DNA of 64,000 nucleotides from Adiantum capillus-veneris (taxonomy: Eukaryota; Streptophyta; Polypodiopsida; Polypodiales; Pteridaceae): contig CM043945.1 of the NCBI GenBank assembly GCA_014529385.2, positions 99,860,963 to 99,924,962 on the forward strand, given 5' to 3'. Positions 45,835 to 55,989 of the stretch are shown here, one piece after another. Made by a program: the position numbers and the translations under genes. Every line of letters begins with the position of its first letter. The first letter of the stretch is position 1. The notes under the pieces were generated by a model that did no database searches, had not been told where the DNA came from, and worked only from the letters and a program-made list of their open reading frames with translations.

Positions 45835-48800
45835 AGCAGGCAGCAACATACTCCAGATAGTAGAGAATGTTGGACTTGTGGTGAAAGAGGTCACATGTCA
45901 CGTGACTGTCCAAAGGGAAAAGCAAGTAGAAAGAGAGAACAGGGCAACTATGCATCTACTAGCAGAGATGCAGATGACAGAAAAAACGAGCGCATTTTTG
46001 TTATGCAGCATGTAATGAATACAATGACTGCAGAGAATTCCACCCAAGATGATGTTTGGTATGTGGATTCAGGTGCCTCTAATCACATGACGTCTCGTGG
46101 AGAGTGGTTTAGAGATATGCGCAAACCAGATGTGTCAGGCTATGTGCAGACAGGAGATGACACAGCTCACCCCATTGCTCATGTAGGGGACATACCTCTA
46201 AATACGAAGAGTGGGAAATCAAAGTACTTAGCAGATGTACTTCATGTCCCAAACATTACAAAGAATCTTGTTTCTGTTGGACAAATGGTTGAGCAGGGTT
46301 TGCAGGTTCGCTTCAATCCAAATGGCTGTTATATAGAAGATTTCCAGAATGGCTGTAAGCTGATCACAGAGGGCAAATGTGTGGGCAGAATGTTTACGCT
46401 GAATGTAGACATGCCTGAGGTAAAAGCTGCATTATTTGCACAGGGCACAGGTGTTGTGGCTGATGTTGACATTTGGCACAAACGCATTGGCCATGTCAAT
46501 GAGCAGAGATTGCGCAGCATGCAATCAAAACAGATTGTAAAAGGTTTGCCCAAATTCAAGGTGGATGGTATGCATAAAGTGTGTGTAGCATGCCAGTTTG
46601 GAAAACAGTCAAAGGGCTCATTTCCACATGAGCGCAATGTATGTAAAAAGCCACTTGAGGTGGTGCACACAGATGTTTGGGGTCCAACCGATACTGCAAT
46701 TATACATGGTTGCAGGCATTATGTCTCTTTCATTGATGACCATACAAGGAAAGTATGGGTCTACTTCATGCGTAACAAAAGTGAAGTGTTTGGTCACTTT
46801 CAAGACTTCAAAGTCATGTTTGAGAAGGAGACAGATATGCAAATCAAGACATTGAGGTCAAATGGAGGGGGAGAGTACTTCTCCAATGATTTTTCAAATT
46901 TTCTGCGAATGCATGGTATACACAGGCAGTTTACATGCAGATATACTCCACAGCAGAATGGGGTTGCAGAAAGGAAAAACAGGCACATTGCAGAGGTTGC
47001 ACGTGCATTGATGAATGAGAAGAACATGCCTCATCATTTCTGGGCTGAAGCTGTAAATACAGCTGTGTACATTATGAACAGGACACCTACAGCTGCGGTG
47101 CATGATGTAACACTTGAGGAAAAGTTTACAGGTACAAAGGCTGATTTGGCACACTTGAAAGTGTTTGGCTGCATAGCTTACGTGCATGTACCAGATGAGT
47201 TGCGTAGGAAATTGGATCCTAAAGCAGAGAAATGTATTCTTGTGGGATATTCCCTTGAACAAAAGGGGTACAGGTGCTACAATCCTACTACACGAGAATT
47301 ACGAGTGAGCAGAGATGTAGTCTTTGATGAGATGAGCAGCTGGTACAGCAATGCACATGGCACTATTGGGGCTGATGTAAAAGATGATGTGGTTGTACAA
47401 AATGTGAGGCCACAGTCACAGGTTTTGAGTGGACCACAAGAGTCCTCTTCTCGTGGCTCTGTTGAGAAACCATGGAATGGTAGACTACGTACGCAGGTTA
47501 CTCCACCAACAGGTACAGGGAATGTATCACGAAAAGGAAAGGAAAAGGTTGATGAACCTCCCTTTATGGTTGATGCATCATCAGGTTTTTCACATGTAGA
47601 CATGGATTCAGATGGTTCTGAACAAAGTCTTGATGAGGAATTTGGAATTCCGGCTGTTAGGACACCTGGTGTAAGGAAAGTACAAGAAGATGCTAGAGGG
47701 CAAAGGAGTGACCCAGGACCGCGCAGATCTAATAGAGTCAGAAATCCAGTTCAGAAATTGACTTATGATGGGTATCTAGCGCATCACCAAGCCTACATGG
47801 CTAAGGTGATACAGGATGTGGAGCCCACATGTTTTGAGGATGCAGTTGGAAATGTGCATTGGGATGATGCAATGAATGAAGAGATGGCTGCATTGGAAGC
47901 AAATGACACATGGGAGTTGGTGCCATTGCCAAGTGGCAAGAAAGCTATTGGCTGCAAATGGGTGTATAAAACCAAGCATAAGGCTGATGGTAACATTGAG
48001 CGTCACAAGGCAAGGCTGGTCGCAAAGGGTTATGCACAGACGTATGGCATAGACTATGAGGAGACCTTTGCTCCAGTGGCAAAGATGACGACAGTGAGAG
48101 CTGTCATAGCAGTGGCTGCATCTAGAGGATGGATTATGCATCAAATGGATATAAAGAATGCCTTCTTGAATGGTGAGTTGCAAGAGGAAGTGTATATGGA
48201 TCAGCCACCTGGTTATGTCGATCTAGGTTACCCAGATTATGTATGCAGACTTCTCAAAGCTTTGTATGGTTTGAAGCAGGGCTCTAGAGCATGGTATGTC
48301 AGGATTGCCAAGTATCTTGTCAGTATTGGTTTTAGGAGAGCTCATGCTGATCATTCACTCTATGTACGTGAGAGTGATGTGGGGATTGTGGTCATTACCA
48401 TATATGTAGATGACCTTATTATTGTTGGTGACAATGCTATAGAGATTGACCATGTGAAGGGTCTTCTCAAACAAGAGTTTGAAATGAAATATTTAGGCGA
48501 GTTGCGCTACTTTCTTGGCATTGAAGTGATCAGGACTCCAGAGGGTGTATGGCTATCACAGAGACAGTATGCTTTGGACATGTTGTCAAAGTATGGTATG
48601 CCTGATTGTAAGCCAATTTCTATTCCCTTGGATGTGAATGCAAAGCTGAGTGCAGAGAAGGGTGATGTTGTTGAGGATGTCAACATGTACAGGAAGATTG
48701 TGGGTAGTCTAATCTACTTGACTATCACAAGGCCAGACTTGAGCTACACAGTAGGCTTGGAGAGTCAGTTCATGCAACTTTCGAGGAAGCCACATTTGGA

Positions 48801-49389
48801 TGGAGTACGACGCACACTTAGGTATGTGCAAGGTACTCTTGACTACGCATTGTTCTATGCAGCAGATGCACCATTAGCATTGTATGGGTATACAGATGCA
48901 GATTGGGCAGGTAGCATTGTTGATAGGAGATCTACGAGTTGCTTCATGTTCTCTTTTGGGAGTGCTGCTGTTACTTGGAGCAGCAAAAAGCAGCCTACGG
49001 TTGCTTTATCGAGCACAGAGGCCGAGTACAGAGGTGCAGCAGTTGCGGTGTGCGAGGTAGCTTGGCTACGCACATTACTTGAGGACTTGGGAGTGCAGGT
49101 GGACCAGCAGATTTTCATCCATTGTGACAACCTCAGCAGCATGCAGTTGGCTAGGAACCCAGTGTTCCATGCCAGGACCAAACACATAGAGGTCCATTAC
49201 CACTACGTTCGAGAGCGAGTGTTGGCGGGCGACATCGACTTGGTCTACATCAGCACAGAGGAGCAGATAGCGGATATCTTTACCAAGGCCCTCGGAGCTG
49301 AGAAGCTTCGACGTTTCCGGACTATGCTTGGACTCTGCGACATGCAGAGCTCGAGGGGGAGTGTTGAGATGTCAAGCTCTACACCTTGA
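45835..49389 (+). CDS. pol: Copia zinc knuckle and pol (protease, integrase, RT, RNase H)
   Basis: One uninterrupted frame (first ATG 45895, 1164 aa). Zinc knuckle CWTCGERGHMSRDC precedes it. Protease WYVDSGASNHM (about residue 58 from that ATG). Integrase HKRIGHVNEQRL, HTDVWGP, FIDDHTRKVW, QQNGVAERKNRHI; the usual RSDNGGEY reads RSNGGGEYF, so the second catalytic Asp is lost. RT KAIGCKWVYKTKHKADG, HQMDIKNAFLNGELQEEVYM, TIYVDDLIIV. RNase H GYTDADWAG, SSTEAEYRG, HCDNLSSMQLA, IADIFTKALG. RT and RNase H look intact; integrase probably inactive. Confidence 0.9.
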   Translation, partial: SRQQHTPDSRECWTCGERGHMSRDCPKGKASRKREQGNYASTSRDADDRKNERIFVMQHVMNTMTAENSTQDDVWYVDSGASNHMTSRGEWFRDMRKPDVSGYVQTGDDTAHPIAHVGDIPLNTKSGKSKYLADVLHVPNITKNLVSVGQMVEQGLQVRFNPNGCYIEDFQNGCKLITEGKCVGRMFTLNVDMPEVKAALFAQGTGVVADVDIWHKRIGHVNEQRLRSMQSKQIVKGLPKFKVDGMHKVCVACQFGKQSKGSFPHERNVCKKPLEVVHTDVWGPTDTAIIHGCRHYVSFIDDHTRKVWVYFMRNKSEVFGHFQDFKVMFEKETDMQIKTLRSNGGGEYFSNDFSNFLRMHGIHRQFTCRYTPQQNGVAERKNRHIAEVARALMNEKNMPHHFWAEAVNTAVYIMNRTPTAAVHDVTLEEKFTGTKADLAHLKVFGCIAYVHVPDELRRKLDPKAEKCILVGYSLEQKGYRCYNPTTRELRVSRDVVFDEMSSWYSNAHGTIGADVKDDVVVQNVRPQSQVLSGPQESSSRGSVEKPWNGRLRTQVTPPTGTGNVSRKGKEKVDEPPFMVDASSGFSHVDMDSDGSEQSLDEEFGIPAVRTPGVRKVQEDARGQRSDPGPRRSNRVRNPVQKLTYDGYLAHHQAYMAKVIQDVEPTCFEDAVGNVHWDDAMNEEMAALEANDTWELVPLPSGKKAIGCKWVYKTKHKADGNIERHKARLVAKGYAQTYGIDYEETFAPVAKMTTVRAVIAVAASRGWIMHQMDIKNAFLNGELQEEVYMDQPPGYVDLGYPDYVCRLLKALYGLKQGSRAWYVRIAKYLVSIGFRRAHADHSLYVRESDVGIVVITIYVDDLIIVGDNAIEIDHVKGLLKQEFEMKYLGELRYFLGIEVIRTPEGVWLSQRQYALDMLSKYGMPDCKPISIPLDVNAKLSAEKGDVVEDVNMYRKIVGSLIYLTITRPDLSYTVGLESQFMQLSRKPHLDGVRRTLRYVQGTLDYALFYAADAPLALYGYTDADWAGSIVDRRSTSCFMFSFGSAAVTWSSKKQPTVALSSTEAEYRGAAVAVCEVAWLRTLLEDLGVQVDQQIFIHCDNLSSMQLARNPVFHARTKHIEVHYHYVRERVLAGDIDLVYISTEEQIADIFTKALGAEKLRRFRTMLGLCDMQSSRGSVEMSSSTP

Positions 49390-49690
49390 GCTGGCATCCA
49401 CTACGGGTCTTGGCCGCTTACGACATTTACTCACTGGCGCGTTAGGTGACCGACACGAAGGATCTCTGCCAGTGATTCTACAGCTGGACTACACTTATAG
49501 TGCCAGCCTAGTACGCTTCTAGCGAGTTCACACTTAGTGACCACATGTACATATGTGCTACTTTTCAGCTTTAGCACTTAGTCATTTTGTACTCTCTTTT
49601 CTGTGAAGAAGAAGAAGAAGCTTTCCATCTCTGTGTGCTTTGTGCTTTGTGCTTGTCTTGTGTAGCTCTCTTGCATCCTCATTCTTTACA
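49362..49690 (+). repeat. Probable copia 3' LTR
   Basis: Starts TGTTGAGATGTC after a purine tract and ends CTCATTCTTTACA. The last residues of pol run a few codons into it, as is usual for copia. Confidence 0.7.
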
Positions 49691-49699
49691 GGTGTGGAC

Positions 49700-50330
49700 T
49701 CGTTAATGCAAGCATCCATGGTAGCAATTTGAATTTGACTCCAGTCAAATGCCTTGACAAGTGTTCAAGAAAGGTTCAAGTACGTAATCAACATCCTTTA
49801 ATTCCCAATCCAAGATTTGTACAATGCTTTCGTTCTAAACTACCATTTTTTGAAGCCCCACACATCCAAATAGGAGTGCCTTTATTCAACCATGATGGTA
49901 ATTTAGTTTTAGTTGATGTTTCAGAGTCAAAATCTTCAATAGGTGTTTTTAGTATATCCTTGTAAGAGTGAGCCTTCAAATTTACTTGTAAGTGATTCTA
50001 CTTATTCTAGATACAAGTAGTCATTTCCTCAATCTTGGATCAATTGTGTCTCCCTCATGAAAGGTCATCCCAAAATGATTTTGTAATTGATTTTCTTTCC
50101 AAAATCTACAATGACAAAAGTGTGTTGGTAGTCAATTCCTTATGAGATGACTATCACATTTTTAAGTAGTCCCATTGGTCATTAGACGTGATTGCCTACC
50201 AATTGTACGTTCATTCTCGTTTACCTGATTGATGGTCTACCCCAGGCTTCCCATATTGCTTTAGTGGATATGACAATGCCAACTCATTGTCTAGTATAGC
50301 CATGGTTTCTACATCATTATATTATGTAGG
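49700..50330 (-). pseudogene. Ty3/gypsy protease-region remnant
   Basis: On the minus strand around 50170-50000 a frame reads GIDYQHTFVIVDFGKKINYK then IILG-stop-PFMRETQLIQD-stop-G. This is the FxVxDFG..NYxxILGRPF block between protease and RT of plant gypsy elements, with stops at the Arg (CGA to TGA), Trp and Gln (CAA to TAA) codons. The remaining sequence on both sides is too decayed to assign. Confidence 0.6.
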
Positions 50331-50339
50331 AAGAGTTGT

Positions 50340-50770
50340 GTTTTCTTCATTCTCTTCACACTAGTTTCCTACTTTGTTCATCAAAACAGATTTGACATGT
50401 TTGCTACGTATTTTTCTAATCGCACCTCTTTGCCCTTTTTCTTTGTTAGTCATGTGATTCCCACTTTCTCTTTAAGGTATCCTACAGATCTTTCCATAGA
50501 TGTGGTCTGATCTTCAATAGTTCTTTCAATGTTATGGTGCACTAAATGAGGACTGAAACTTAAGTGGGAGAATGCGCAAGGTGAAGTGAAAGAGAAGAAA
50601 GATAAGTCAAAAATCGAAGTAGATCTAGTTATCTTCGGTCCCTGAAAGTGAAAAGACTTTTTCTTGGATATTCTCCAAGCTCAACAGTTTGTTATAAAGA
50701 TATTTTGTATATGTTGAAAATAGTCGGTAAATATAGTGATATTGTTTCTCTCTTTTTTTTTAAAGTGAGT

Positions 50771-50851
<81 letters not shown>

Positions 50852-51270
50852 AAGCATCTTCTATCACTTATTAGCGCTCTTCCTAGTGGACATACATGGT
50901 AGCTCTTGGTTTGGCAAGTCTCTATCATCTGCAAAAAATGCGATGTCCATACGATGCAACCCTTTCCCTCATCTAACTAGCAAGATTTCCTTACCACCTT
51001 GTCTTAAGCAGACACAAACTCAAAAGAGATTGAAATTGTTTGCAAACAAATTATGGCCTTCTAGACATCTGCTAGAGTTTTCCAAACAATAATCCAAAAT
51101 GGAAAGGAGTCGAATCTTCCATCTTTGTGAACTAATCTGTTCAATTGATCTATATTTAAATTTCCAAAAAAACATATTTTTGCTAGCAATGGTGACACAT
51201 GTATAAGGACGACTCGATTTGTATAATCATGATTGGGGAGAGATGGTGCTAACATTTAGTGTTTGGGTTT
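50340..51270. other. Unassigned stretch with (AG)n tract 50777-50847
   Basis: Apart from the AG microsatellite (about 35 units) I find no gene or repeat. Confidence 0.5.
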
Positions 51271-51275
51271 AGAGA

Positions 51276-51280
<5 letters not shown>

Positions 51281-51313
<33 letters not shown>

Positions 51314-52000
51314 ATCATATCTCTTTTTAGAAAAGAAATATATATATATACGTGAGAAAATCACTTGATAACTTTGCTCGGTTTTGAGCTTGCTCGGATA
51401 AGTTCGCTCGATGTTTGGTAGAACTCCACCCCTGTGTGTGTGATAGGAAGCAGGGTTCCTACAGGTGGTCTAGTGCAGTCCCGTTGCGCTCGCGTCCTGT
51501 TTTCGAGTGTGTGGAGGAGTGAATGAGAGCTTTCTCTCTTCATTTTTTCACTTGGGAGAGTCTATGAAAGTTCTGAGGTTTCCATGGATGTGTGTGTGCA
51601 AGGAATTGAGGGAAGAAGGTGCAGCTTTCTGCAAGACTATGTGACCCTGTATCGGTGCCATTAGGGATGGCGCTACTCCAAAGAGTCCAACAGAGTGGAG
51701 TTTGGTGAAGGCTTTGCAATGGTTTGAGAGTGGCCTTTTGTGGCTGTAGTTTTTGGGTTTTTTATGGTTTTTCTTGTATATTTTGGTCACCATCAAGCGT
51801 GATTTCAAGTGTTGATCACCTCGACTCACCTTGTAGTGTCTCTGGGCAGGCAAGGGCTTGTAGGTCAAGATGTTTGGAGTTTGAATTGAGCTTGTGGGTA
51901 GAATTTTCAGGGAGCTTTTGAGTGGTGATGAGTGAGGTGAGGAATTTAAGTAAATTCCTTGTATTGTGTTGAGTTGTCTAGGTGTGTGAGTGTGCGCACG
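51281..52000. other. Unassigned stretch with (CT)n tract 51281-51310
   Basis: No gene recognised. Short TATATATATA at 51341. Confidence 0.4.
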
Positions 52001-52023
52001 GCATCTTTTGCTCCATCAATGTC

Positions 52024-52212
52024 TTCGGTTACCGTCGTCCACTTCCTTCTTTTGTTGCTTACTGAGCTTGACTCCTTCAACAACTCCCCTTACCCAGTCT
52101 TTATGTGATCCAAAAGCGAGAGAAAGAGTGGCTTTCCCTTCCTTGCTTAGATCCGAGAGCCTTCTTCCTTGCTTGTGTCCGAGAGCGAGAGAGAGAATGG
52201 CTTCTTCCTTGC

Positions 52213-52275
<63 letters not shown>

Positions 52276-52519
52276 TTCTTCCTCTTCTCCGACTCCTTGC
52301 TCCCCTCTTTTGCATGTGCCTCCCCCTCCCTTAATTTTCTTTCTCTTTCCCACTTAATACCCTCATTTTGCCTATTGGGTGGCCATTGGTTCCATAGTGG
52401 GAGGACACTTGCTTAAATACAAAAAACTTGGGCGGCCATTCGGCCCGTATGCTCCATAATGCACCACATTTGGTATGCGCATCGACCAAAGTATTGTTAA
52501 GCACATTATCCTCCTGCAA
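52024..52519 (-). repeat. Dispersed repeat with PPR scrap, copy 1
   Basis: About 500 bp, inverted relative to copy 2 at 61970-62487. It contains an (AG)n tract (52217-52271) flanked by TTCCTTGCTT and GAGCGAGAGAGA units. On the minus strand, upstream of the repeat and running into it, a frame reads GNKTHNDIVSEGLLQEDNVL then NNTLVDAHTKCGAL. That is one pentatricopeptide (PLS-type) repeat, so a PPR-gene fragment is fused to this element. Confidence 0.7.
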
Positions 52520-52529
52520 CAGTCCTTCA

Positions 52530-53900
52530 CTAACAATATCATTGTGAGTTTTGTTGCCCGTAACAAGATCTTGCATATCGGGCATATCTTGATTTCGATG
52601 TACTGCATACGATGACATTCATTGTCGCCGAATTCAAGCATTAACTTCTTTCAGCTCCAGACTCCGATTTTGGAAATCTATAAATCCCTTTAGTCTTCAC
52701 TCATCATATAGTCTCCATACAAACCCTTGCTAGGCTGTAAAATTCCCAGATGGCATACTGATCAGGGCGATCGATCTAGCAAAAAATTGGCCCCAAGGGA
52801 AACTTAAACTGGTAATAACTTCGCAAAACCAAATCTCCGATTGCTGATCTGAAAAGACCGACATGCTCCACAAAGTGAGCACTTCAAGTCCATGCGTTCA
52901 CTTCATTTCTGAACCCTCAGTTGCACTTGCCCGATCCGGTACAGATTTGCAATTGACTCAAACTTCAAACTGCCTTAACTTCTTCACCGTAGCTATAATC
53001 GACAAGCCATAAAGATATGCCGATAGAGCACTTCAAGCACTATAGTTCTATATCATAAACACCCATATGTGCTCACTTCAAGAATACTCTTTTTTAGCAT
53101 AATTCAGGAATATGTTGGCCCTTTAAAGCCGCATCTAGCATACATTAATCATAAAACTAGCTTGTTAGCAAGCCTTGAACACTGATCATTAATTAGGTAA
53201 GCTGCACGACCACGGTATGACATGTATGTATGTGGTTATTTCTATGTCTACAATAAGATAGAGTGAGGCTTGGCAACCCCAGAAATCCCATTTGGCACCA
53301 TTGCTGGGGATGAGGTGACCTAAACTAGAGAAAACATCATGCATGGATATCTTTGTTCATGGTTGAGGAGTCTCGTCTTCAACTATGTAGAGGTATCTTG
53401 GGAGTAGTAGTACTTGTTGAGGACCTTTAAAGGAAAAAATTAGTTTGTTCTTGAGTGGTTGATGAGTTGTACTAAGTCATAGTTTGAAAGTTAACAGTTA
53501 AGGAGCACACTAATTCATACAAAACCAAGGAAAAAATTTAGCTTTGGGTCATCTGAGGGTTATGTTGCCAAGGTGAAGTATAAGAAGTTTTGTGAAGGCT
53601 CAACAAGTTTTGATCTCATTTGATTTGGAAATTGATGCTAGATCTACTTCCATCGTTGACAAGCTTGTAAGTGAAAATAAGTACACAAAAACTAATCCAA
53701 AATTGTTGAAACTTGTTTTGATAGACTTTAAAATACCTTGTAGTAGTTGTGGCAACTATCTAAAGTTGAAACTCTTACAAATCTGGGCACTGAGATAATA
53801 ATCGCAATTTTCTTTTTTGGTCTTCAAAATTATAAAAATTTCATCAATTGAGCATACCACATGTGAAACCATTGTGTCATTTGGAGCTATTTAATGCCGA
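52530..53900. other. Unassigned intergenic stretch
   Basis: The first 110 bases continue the PPR-like minus-strand frame (up to 52641). The rest shows no gene or repeat I can support. Confidence 0.4.
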
Positions 53901-53904
53901 TTGT

Positions 53905-54330
53905 ACCATTACAAAAAGGGAGCTAGAAACTTGAAAATTTCTTCAAACCTTGTGAAACATTTCTAATGACATATACATAGTGTGTACAACTAGTGTTGGT
54001 CAAGAAACTTTGAAAACAATCTTTGTTTTCTGGCAAGATAATAAGAGTAACTTTTTCAGGTAATCCAAATATCATGAAACTTGTCGAGTTAACTATTCGT
54101 TGTGTGTACAATTAGTGTGGATCAAGAAACTTTGAAGAAAATATTCATTTTGAGTCAAAAGATAATAAGCATTTTTTTGGGCAAGATAAAATGGTCTTTT
54201 CAAGTGGTCCAAACCTCATGAAACTTGTTAAGTGGCCTACTCATAATAATGTGTACAACTAGTGTTTGTCAAAAAACTTGGAAAAAACATGGAGCTTTCA
54301 TCTACGATAATAATAGAGTGTATGTACCAA
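53905..54330 (+). repeat. Diverged tandem repeat, unit about 130-145 bp
   Basis: GTGTACAACTAGTGTTGGTC, GTGTACAATTAGTGTGGATC and GTGTACAACTAGTGTTTGTC start successive units at 53978, 54107 and 54251. Each is followed by AAGAAACTTTGAA, an AAGATAATAAG motif and TCATGAAACTTGT. A partial unit precedes them. Confidence 0.75.
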
Positions 54331-54334
54331 ATTT

Positions 54335-55600
54335 CAAGCAATTTGAAGTAGTTTTGATTGAGATTGAAAATTATTTTCTATCAAAGTCTACAAATCACTA
54401 AAATAGGTGAAAAATTCTGCAATACTTGTCCAAATTTATTGAAAATTCATCCAGATCTCTTTGACCATAATACATATTCTTAGTTAGTGGGGATCATCAA
54501 AAGTGCAAAATGATGTTTTTTTGTGCCAATAGATAATAATCACGCTTATTACTAGCTAGAGAGTTTTTTTTTTGAAACTTTTTGGTTGCCAAGGGTAGAA
54601 AACCTACCACATATACAACTGAAGAAATTTAGAGTGATTTTGACATTGTTTGGTACTTGAAACTAAGTTTTTAGGAATTCAATGTTACAGATTGGTCCTT
54701 TGGCTACATTTGCAAAGTGATACTAAAAATTCTGACGAGGAAATATTGTACAAACTTGGAACTAAAAGACGGACTTGGAGACTATTTGATTTCAAATGAC
54801 TAGTCGAGATCAAGCTTAAACTAAGAGGTAGTTCAAGAAAGGAGAATTGTGCCAACTAAAATGGATTGGCATTGGTTCTAAAGTCCAAGTATTCAATTTC
54901 ATCGATTATTATTGGTCTTTATGTATCTTAGATCAGGCATGTTCTAGAACATCGAGGTTTTAACTAAGAAAATAAGAGTAGAGTGTCAAGGGAGGAGAGT
55001 ATTAACCAAGGGAGACCTTTAGAGACCATAGTTGAACAAGTGTTAGACACTTACTACGATTCCACTTCATAGTGTCTTCCTTTTCAACTAATTCAAGTGC
55101 TAGGACATAACTACAGTTATCGATATACTGACATATTACAAGACCAGTACTCATGGAGATGTAAATAATTTGAATCCTAATGAGGAGTACATGGTTAGGG
55201 TCGATGACCATAGTGTTTAATTTGAAGAGGAGGCTAGAGCAAGTAAATAGGAGACCTTCTACATGGACCAAAGCAAAGTGTAATATTTAAAGATTGTGAA
55301 TCTAAATATTGTCAACAAGTGGGAAATGGAAGTAGATACAGTGATTCCAAACATGACCACCAAAGAAGGACCACTTTTGTAAGAGTTATAAAGGTTATAA
55401 TTAGGTTGATGTTAAAAACATAATGCATATACCAAATGATAACCGAAGGCTAGGAGTCTATTGTTGGGAGGATAATAATGTGACAATTTTTTTTTGGATA
55501 GCTCATGCAAAGACAATAATTAACGCCCTTAAAGATTATGTATATTTGCAAGATCAGTAAAAAACATGCAATAAATTTTCCCGTACATCTCCCTAGGGAT
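54335..55600. other. AT-rich stretch, no gene seen
   Basis: No supported ORF, RNA or repeat; continues in composition with the tandem repeat to its left. Confidence 0.4.
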
Positions 55601-55603
55601 TGT

Positions 55604-55868
55604 TTTAATAATATCTTTTTCGTGATGACCCCGTGAGAAGTCAAACAAACCAAATATCAAGGCTACTCAATCAAGGATATGATCAAACAAATGGGACCTA
55701 AATTAGATAAAAAAATTGGACGAACTGAGAGATATTTTAATAATAGCTTTTTCATGATGACCCAGAGAGAAGTCAAACAAACCAAATATCAAGCCGACTT
55801 GATCAAGGATATTATCATAGAAATGAGACCTAAATTAGATCAAAAATTTTGTACCAACTGAGAGATAT
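55604..55868 (+). repeat. 132-bp tandem duplication
   Basis: Two adjacent copies starting TTTTAATAATATCTTTTTCG (55604) and TTTTAATAATAGCTTTTTCA (55736), each with AAGTCAAACAAACCAAATAT and CCTAAATTAGAT. Roughly 88% alike by eye. Confidence 0.85.
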
Positions 55869-55989
55869 TGTGGTAGTATGGACAATTAATGGGGTAGTGT
55901 AGGCCAAGGAACCCACCTCAATGACAAGAAAAATTGGGTGAAAACCATTGCAGATAGAGGAAGATCAAGTGATAAAGAGAGCTAAATGA

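Larger units (their letters stand above)
45404..49690 (+). mobile_element. Ty1/copia element, 5' end missing, 3' LTR present
   Basis: Begins abruptly within gag at 45404, without a 5' LTR or primer site. Gag-pol runs to 49389. The purine tract GAGGGGGAG is followed by a TGTTGAGATG..TTTACA stretch (49362-49690), the probable 3' LTR of about 329 bp. Unrelated in sequence to the copia element at 1370-6829. With a single LTR the boundary is inferred, not proven. Confidence 0.85.
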
